From contig NMRA01000687.1 of the NCBI GenBank assembly GCA_002633005.1, positions 3,517-26,826 of the forward strand: 23,310 bases of DNA. The letters run 5' to 3'. Under the pieces are notes generated by a model. It worked only from the letters and a program-made list of their open reading frames with translations. It did no database searches and was not told where the DNA came from. Below are positions 19,404 through 23,310 of the stretch, one piece after another. Made by a program: the position numbers and the translations under genes. Positions within the stretch are counted from its first letter, which is position 1. Each line of letters begins with the position of its first letter. This DNA comes from Phoronis australis (taxonomy: Eukaryota; Phoronida; Phoronidae).

Positions 19404-19773
19404 ATTGTCCGAAACCTGTTTTGGCAGGTAGCTCTAGCGCAGTTGGCTGTTTAATGTAGCCTGTTGGTACTTTATATGATATCTCTACATTTAGGAGTTT
19501 GTACCGATTTGACACTTATTACTGAATTTGCCGTTTTGCTCGACCTACTTGGTAGGCAGTCGACCAATACCCATCTGGCATTATGTACACAATTGCTACG
19601 ACCTGCGCTACTCAGTGTCCGGCTTTCAATTCCACATCGGGTTTTTTTAATGCGCTTGTTTTCTCTTATAATTAGGGAACCCATCTCGTACCTTCTGTAA
19701 AATAATTGTAAGTCGTGACCCTGAAATTCGTAATACAATAATTATTCTTGTGTCGTTTTATTTGTCCCCAAAA
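19404..19773 (+). repeat. Diverged direct repeat, copy A
   Basis: Aligns by eye along its length with 20223-20617. Shared landmarks in the same order: TTGTCCG, CAGGT, GCAGTTGG/CCCAGTTGG, TTGGTACTTTATATG, a CTCGACC-ACTT-GTAGGCAGT block, CCAATACCCAT, CTTCTGTAAAAT, AATACAATA and TGTCCCCA. Roughly three quarters of bases agree. The AGCTC...GCAGTTGG stretch is faintly tRNA A-box-like. Open frames here are not credible genes. Confidence 0.75.
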
Positions 19774-20222
19774 TGAGATTGATGGGACACTGATATAAAT
19801 CCTGTTATTTAGGCAAATGCCCTTCAGCCTTCATGTGCAACTAATATATAGTTCCGATTGTTCTTTCTAACCAGCCTCCGCTTGACCAAGCCTCATGGAA
19901 CAGTAGAATCACTCGTAAGTTTTTCCCAATTAAACAGTTTCTTACCTATCCCACCCTCTCCAATCTGTGTTGAACAAATCTGGTGCTGGTTATTGTTGTA
20001 ATTTTAGCCACTGCTGGTACCTCCTTCAAGCCCGCAGTGTGCTGCCGTCATTTAAGAAAAGACTCCATTGGCTATAGACCAGATCTACAATCGAGCGTCC
20101 ATCACCGCAGATTGCATCTATCGATCCCGGTCACAGCTCTCAGAACACTGTTCACAAATTGCGTCACAATGCAATGTTCATTACAAGATCACTTTTTATC
20201 ACTCTATGGTCTGCTCATTTAG
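19774..20222. other. Spacer between the direct repeats, with splice-like signals
   Basis: TTCTTTCTAACCAG ending at 19874 and GTAAGT at 19915 bracket a 40-base segment that would suit a very small exon; a second acceptor-like TTGTTGTAATTTTAG ends near 20008. No coding potential I can defend. Confidence 0.3.
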
Positions 20223-20617
20223 CTTGTCCGGAATCTACTTTGCCAGGTCGTTATAGCCCAGTTGGATGTTTGGTGTATCCACTTGGTACTTTATATGCTA
20301 TTTTCCCATTCGTCAGTTTGTATCCATTTGGTATTTATTATTGAGTATTCCGTTTTCCTCGACCCACTTAGTAGGCAGTTGGCCAATACCCATTTTAGTA
20401 TTATATACATGTATGCATTTGGTACTACAGAAACTTGTGCCATTTTGTATGCGATACTCAGTTAAATATTGGGTATTTTAAATGCTTATGTTATCGCTTG
20501 TAATTAAGACACCCATCTGGTATCTTCTGTAAAATGATTAATTGTAGAGCCGTGAGTAAACTTACCAATACAATATAAGATATATATTACTCTTGTGCTG
20601 ATATTCTTGTCCCCAAT
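20223..20617 (+). repeat. Diverged direct repeat, copy B
   Basis: Partner of 19404-19773, offset by about 820-845 bases. It contains several internal variants of CCAYTTGGTA followed by TTTAT (near 20279, 20325, 20415 and 20515), which suggests that the ancestral unit was itself built of shorter repeats. Confidence 0.75.
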
Positions 20618-21530
20618 AATCAAAACTCACTCGAGAAAAACTCTCCTAACGGTCTCTCAGAAATCATACACAAGATGTTGGGGGTAATTTCTATACCTGA
20701 TTTAAAAGTACGTGATGTGACCGTAATTACAAGACTAATCGATTCCCAGCAGATATGCAATTGGAAATAAAAAATAAAAACAGCTCCAAAACTCTCTTTA
20801 CCTTGGCAATCACCCTACAACATGACAAGAGGAAGCTTTCCATATATTTTAGTACCTTTATCGCTTACAGTGTATTTTTGCTGTTCATTTGCCCTTTCGC
20901 CTTGTTTTTGAAACAGATGTTTCGATGTCAGCGTCACCACCAGTCTTGTCTCTAAGTAAATAAACAATGCATGAGTACATTTTATGACGCCCTGAATGAA
21001 TATCCGAATTGAGTCAATATCTTTGAGAAAGATTCTAGATTTGAAAAAACGTCTGATATACTTCTTAATTATGGGAAGCTGATGATTTAGATCTTCCCAA
21101 TTTCAGCTTGCATTTAAGTTCATTGAATTAAGCGTCATGCATTCTTACAAAACTCTTAAAAGACGAGCTTCTAACTGCCTAAACTAATCTACGATTCTGT
21201 CGATAGTCGTAGAATAAGCGCACATTTAATCAAGCAACCAACAAATTCGTTGTTTATCAAAACAGAATATTAAACCAATATTCGAAGGTGCGCTCGTAGA
21301 TTTTTGACGGGCAACAGGGGAAACATAGAGGACACGGCATCCCACAACGTTTGGGATTTCGCCCAGAAATTTTCGGAATTTATTCGTATTTTGGTTCATC
21401 CTACAGTTGGCTGTTACGATTGATGAGTTCAACTCGAGCTTTAAAATCGCTGAAATACTTTTATTACTGTCAGAACATTTACTGTACAGTGCTTTAAGTA
21501 CCTTAATGCGTTAGACATGTTCACTGTCAC
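20618..21530. other. Non-coding stretch
   Basis: ORFs at 20755-20955 (plus) and 21226-21432 (minus) have no convincing domain. No repeats noted. Confidence 0.5.
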
Positions 21531-21677
21531 GGGTAAGAAACAACATGACCGCTGGATCCAAAACATCATCGCAAGTCCTCCAAATCAGGCTGACTCACTA
21601 CAAAATAGGACCTATGGGGATCATATGAGACTGTCACACCAGATAATGGAACTGACGCACCTAAAAACAAGACCGCC
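21531..21677 (+). repeat. Left arm of foldback element, seven 21-bp units
   Basis: Units start at 21531, 21552, 21573, 21594, 21615, 21636 and 21657. Unit 1 pairs with the last right-arm unit (20 of 21 bases), and units 3-7 pair in order with right-arm units 6 to 2. Unit 2 has no direct partner and looks like an extra or separately diverged copy. The open plus frame at 21517-21699 follows from the 21-bp period. Confidence 0.75.
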
Positions 21678-22105
21678 GAAAAAATGTAGTTATCAATGAT
21701 ACTGCATTGTTTCATGTAACCCGCCAGCTAGCTGTATGAAGTCAATCCCCAAAATACAGCCTGGTAGCCCGTGCGTTTAGCCCCGTCAGACCCCGAAATT
21801 TAATACAGCCCGGGTGGTTCTGCTCGCCACCTGCAGAACTAACGACCGGAGGAGGTGCATGCAAAATCTGGGAATCAACCGAAACTCACCTTGCCCGTTG
21901 CAGCCGTTTGAGTGAAAAACAAATTTAATGAACGTCATGTTCTTGCATAATTTTTTGCCTTTTGTAACAAAAAATCTGTCGCGCTCGATTCATAAGGTGC
22001 ATAAGACCTGCACGTAGGCCTACACTGTCAAATGACGGGTCATAAAACTTAGCCTGCCTGTCATTGCAGTCAAAAAATAATCCACGGGTATCATGTTCAG
22101 TCTCC

Positions 22106-22252
22106 GGCGGTCCTGTTTTTGGTGGAGCGGTCATGTTTTTAGGTGAGTCGGTCCCATTTTCTGCTGCGGCGGTCCCATTTGATCCCCGTAGTTCCTGATT
22201 TGTTCTGATTCGGTCCGTTTTGGAGGACTGGCGGTCATGTTGTTTCTCACCC
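22106..22252 (-). repeat. Right arm of foldback element, seven 21-bp units
   Basis: CGGTC (inverse of GACCG) starts at 22108, 22128, 22149, 22170, 22211 and 22232, with a mutated AGTTC at 22190: spacings of 20 or 21 throughout. The minus-strand ORF 22254-21925 reads across this arm with a seven-residue periodicity and is not credible as a protein. Confidence 0.78.
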
Positions 22253-23310
22253 ATTTCTATGCACGGTCATCAAAATTGGACCTCCCACAATGTGATTGAC
22301 ATATGCAAAATTGAAGGTTAATTCTATCATTGAGCGACCTTCCAAGAAGTGACATTCTGTAACAAGAAGCTGTGTGATTTAAAAAAAACGGAATACAGAA
22401 GTAATCAATTCCATCAGTGTGACTTCTCTCCGTGAGCAGTAGGTTTTTTCAATAAAAACACAAAATGGGTGACTGCGTGGATGGCCACGACGGATCTCTC
22501 AATACGAAAAGGTTTATTACTTCAATAAACAGAAAATGAACAGCTATTGGGGCTATCTGTTTGGTTATCAACCTTTAACTAATTTTTTTCGACAAAAAAG
22601 GAAGAAATACACTGACGTAACGGAGGACTTGAAAAATATAGTTTTGCATCGAATTTAACTGAAAAAAAACAATGAATTAACGTTATGTGTAAAAGCTGTG
22701 CCTTAAACACTTTATCGAATTTTTGAAGTACTTGCACGAATGACTAAGTGCAAATTTAAAGTGCTTTTATGCTATCTGTGCTGCAAACAATTGGACACTC
22801 TAACAATGATGTCCTTGCTAGTGCCATTAAGAGGTAAATCAAGCAGTGGTAGTTGACAAACGTTTCATGAATTTTCTCTTCCGTTTGTTTCACAGTCTTG
22901 CTTTTCTCCGCTATCCCTGGTAGTCCACGCCTATACAAGTTAACACGAACTAATTATGACGCCTGAAAACTTTAGGGAAGCATATGCCCCACCCCCGCTT
23001 CTTATGTCCCTTTGTAAATATTTACTTTGACGTGGAACATTCCCTGGTTGACATCAAATTCATCACAACCTTTCCGTCAACTCCAACGCACCTATTCCAT
23101 GTTCAGGGCACAGGTTACGTGTTGCTTTCAGGTATCACGTGGAGTTGTTCGTCAATTGTTAGTGAAACAACTTTGAATGGAGTTGGCTGCCACAACACCA
23201 TACCACTCTAGTCCACTCGTCAGTGAATTGTTGCACGAATGAAATCAATTGGCTGATACCAACAGCTAATAAAAATCCTCCACGGGTTGTCGTCATGCTT
23301 TCTTTGAAGG
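22253..23310. other. Non-coding stretch to window end
   Basis: A 24-codon ORF at 22465-22539 starts with a good Kozak context (AAAATGG) but has no recognisable identity. The ORF at 22984-23211 has no domain and no start-site support. No repeats or RNA genes seen. Confidence 0.45.

Larger units (their letters stand above)
21531..22252. mobile_element. 722-bp foldback element with tandem-repeat inverted arms
   Basis: The ends are inverted copies: GGGTAAGAAACAACATGACC at 21531-21550 and its near-exact inverse ending at 22252. Each arm is built of 21-bp units, seven per arm (about 147 bp), with RACCG or its inverse CGGTC as the repeated core. The central 430 bp (about 21678-22105) is unrelated to the arms and carries no gene. 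This is the architecture of foldback-type elements, with tandemly repeated terminal inverted repeats. No transposase is present, so the copy would be non-autonomous. No clear target-site duplication flanks it. Superfamily not recognised. Confidence 0.75.

Noticed and set aside
21226-21432. Minus-strand ORF containing IPNVVGC, reminiscent of the PNVVGCIDG motif of Harbinger nucleases.
   Set aside because: The essential DGTH residues do not follow in any frame, and no other Harbinger motif is nearby.
21925-22254. 109-codon minus-strand ORF.
   Set aside because: Its first half is the 21-bp repeat arm read as a seven-residue repeat, and the rest lies in the element's non-coding centre.

Overview
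The window is eukaryotic, almost certainly from an invertebrate animal (marine type is my inference). It is AT-rich, has no operons or dense ORFs, shows splice-site-like signals, and is packed with relics of animal mobile DNA: a non-LTR retrotransposon (LINE), a Penelope-like element with a GIY-YIG nuclease, a hAT-type transposon end, and a DUF7869/transposase-like reading frame. A single N at 6370 marks a draft-assembly join. I cannot name the phylum from the sequence. No intact, confidently functional gene is present. The recognisable coding sequences are partial or carry stops and frameshifts, with the caveat that some indels could be assembly errors.

Layout. 1-231 is a decaying 33-bp satellite, followed by a degenerate CGACGTTGG-rich stretch to about 437. 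438-5270 is a nested satellite: four large units of about 1.15-1.37 kb, each made of block A (about 340 bp), a 38-bp minisatellite of varying length, and block C (about 310 bp). The fourth unit is cut short where a LINE fragment begins. 5273-5866 is the LINE ORF2 piece (end of endonuclease plus linker, one internal stop). 5847-6369 is repeated at 6371-6893 on either side of the N, most simply two overlapping allelic contig ends that were not merged. 6894-10279 is mostly featureless. 10280-10548 holds weak candidate exons.

11669-12110 carries four copies of a TGTAGTGTACGTACCCC motif and then a 40-nt near-perfect hairpin. 12411 starts a hAT-type terminal repeat. 13716-14725 is a 5'-truncated Penelope-like element with a degenerate hammerhead-like motif in its 3' tail. 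Directly after it, 14731-15353 encodes the C-terminal half of a ubiquitin-specific protease (USP) with one frameshift. 15452-16444 has two small anonymous ORFs. 17699-18336 is the transposase-like frame with two compensating frameshifts. 19404-20617 contains a diverged direct duplication. 21531-22252 is a 722-bp foldback element whose two arms are each built of seven 21-bp tandem units. The last kilobase is empty.

How the parts relate. This reads as a transposon-rich accessory region. The most interesting structures are the nested satellite (with a promoter-like site in each block C), the 21-bp-phased foldback element, and the same-strand cluster of USP fragment, small ORFs and transposase-like frame, which could be one decayed large transposon carrying a deubiquitinase. 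That link is inference only.
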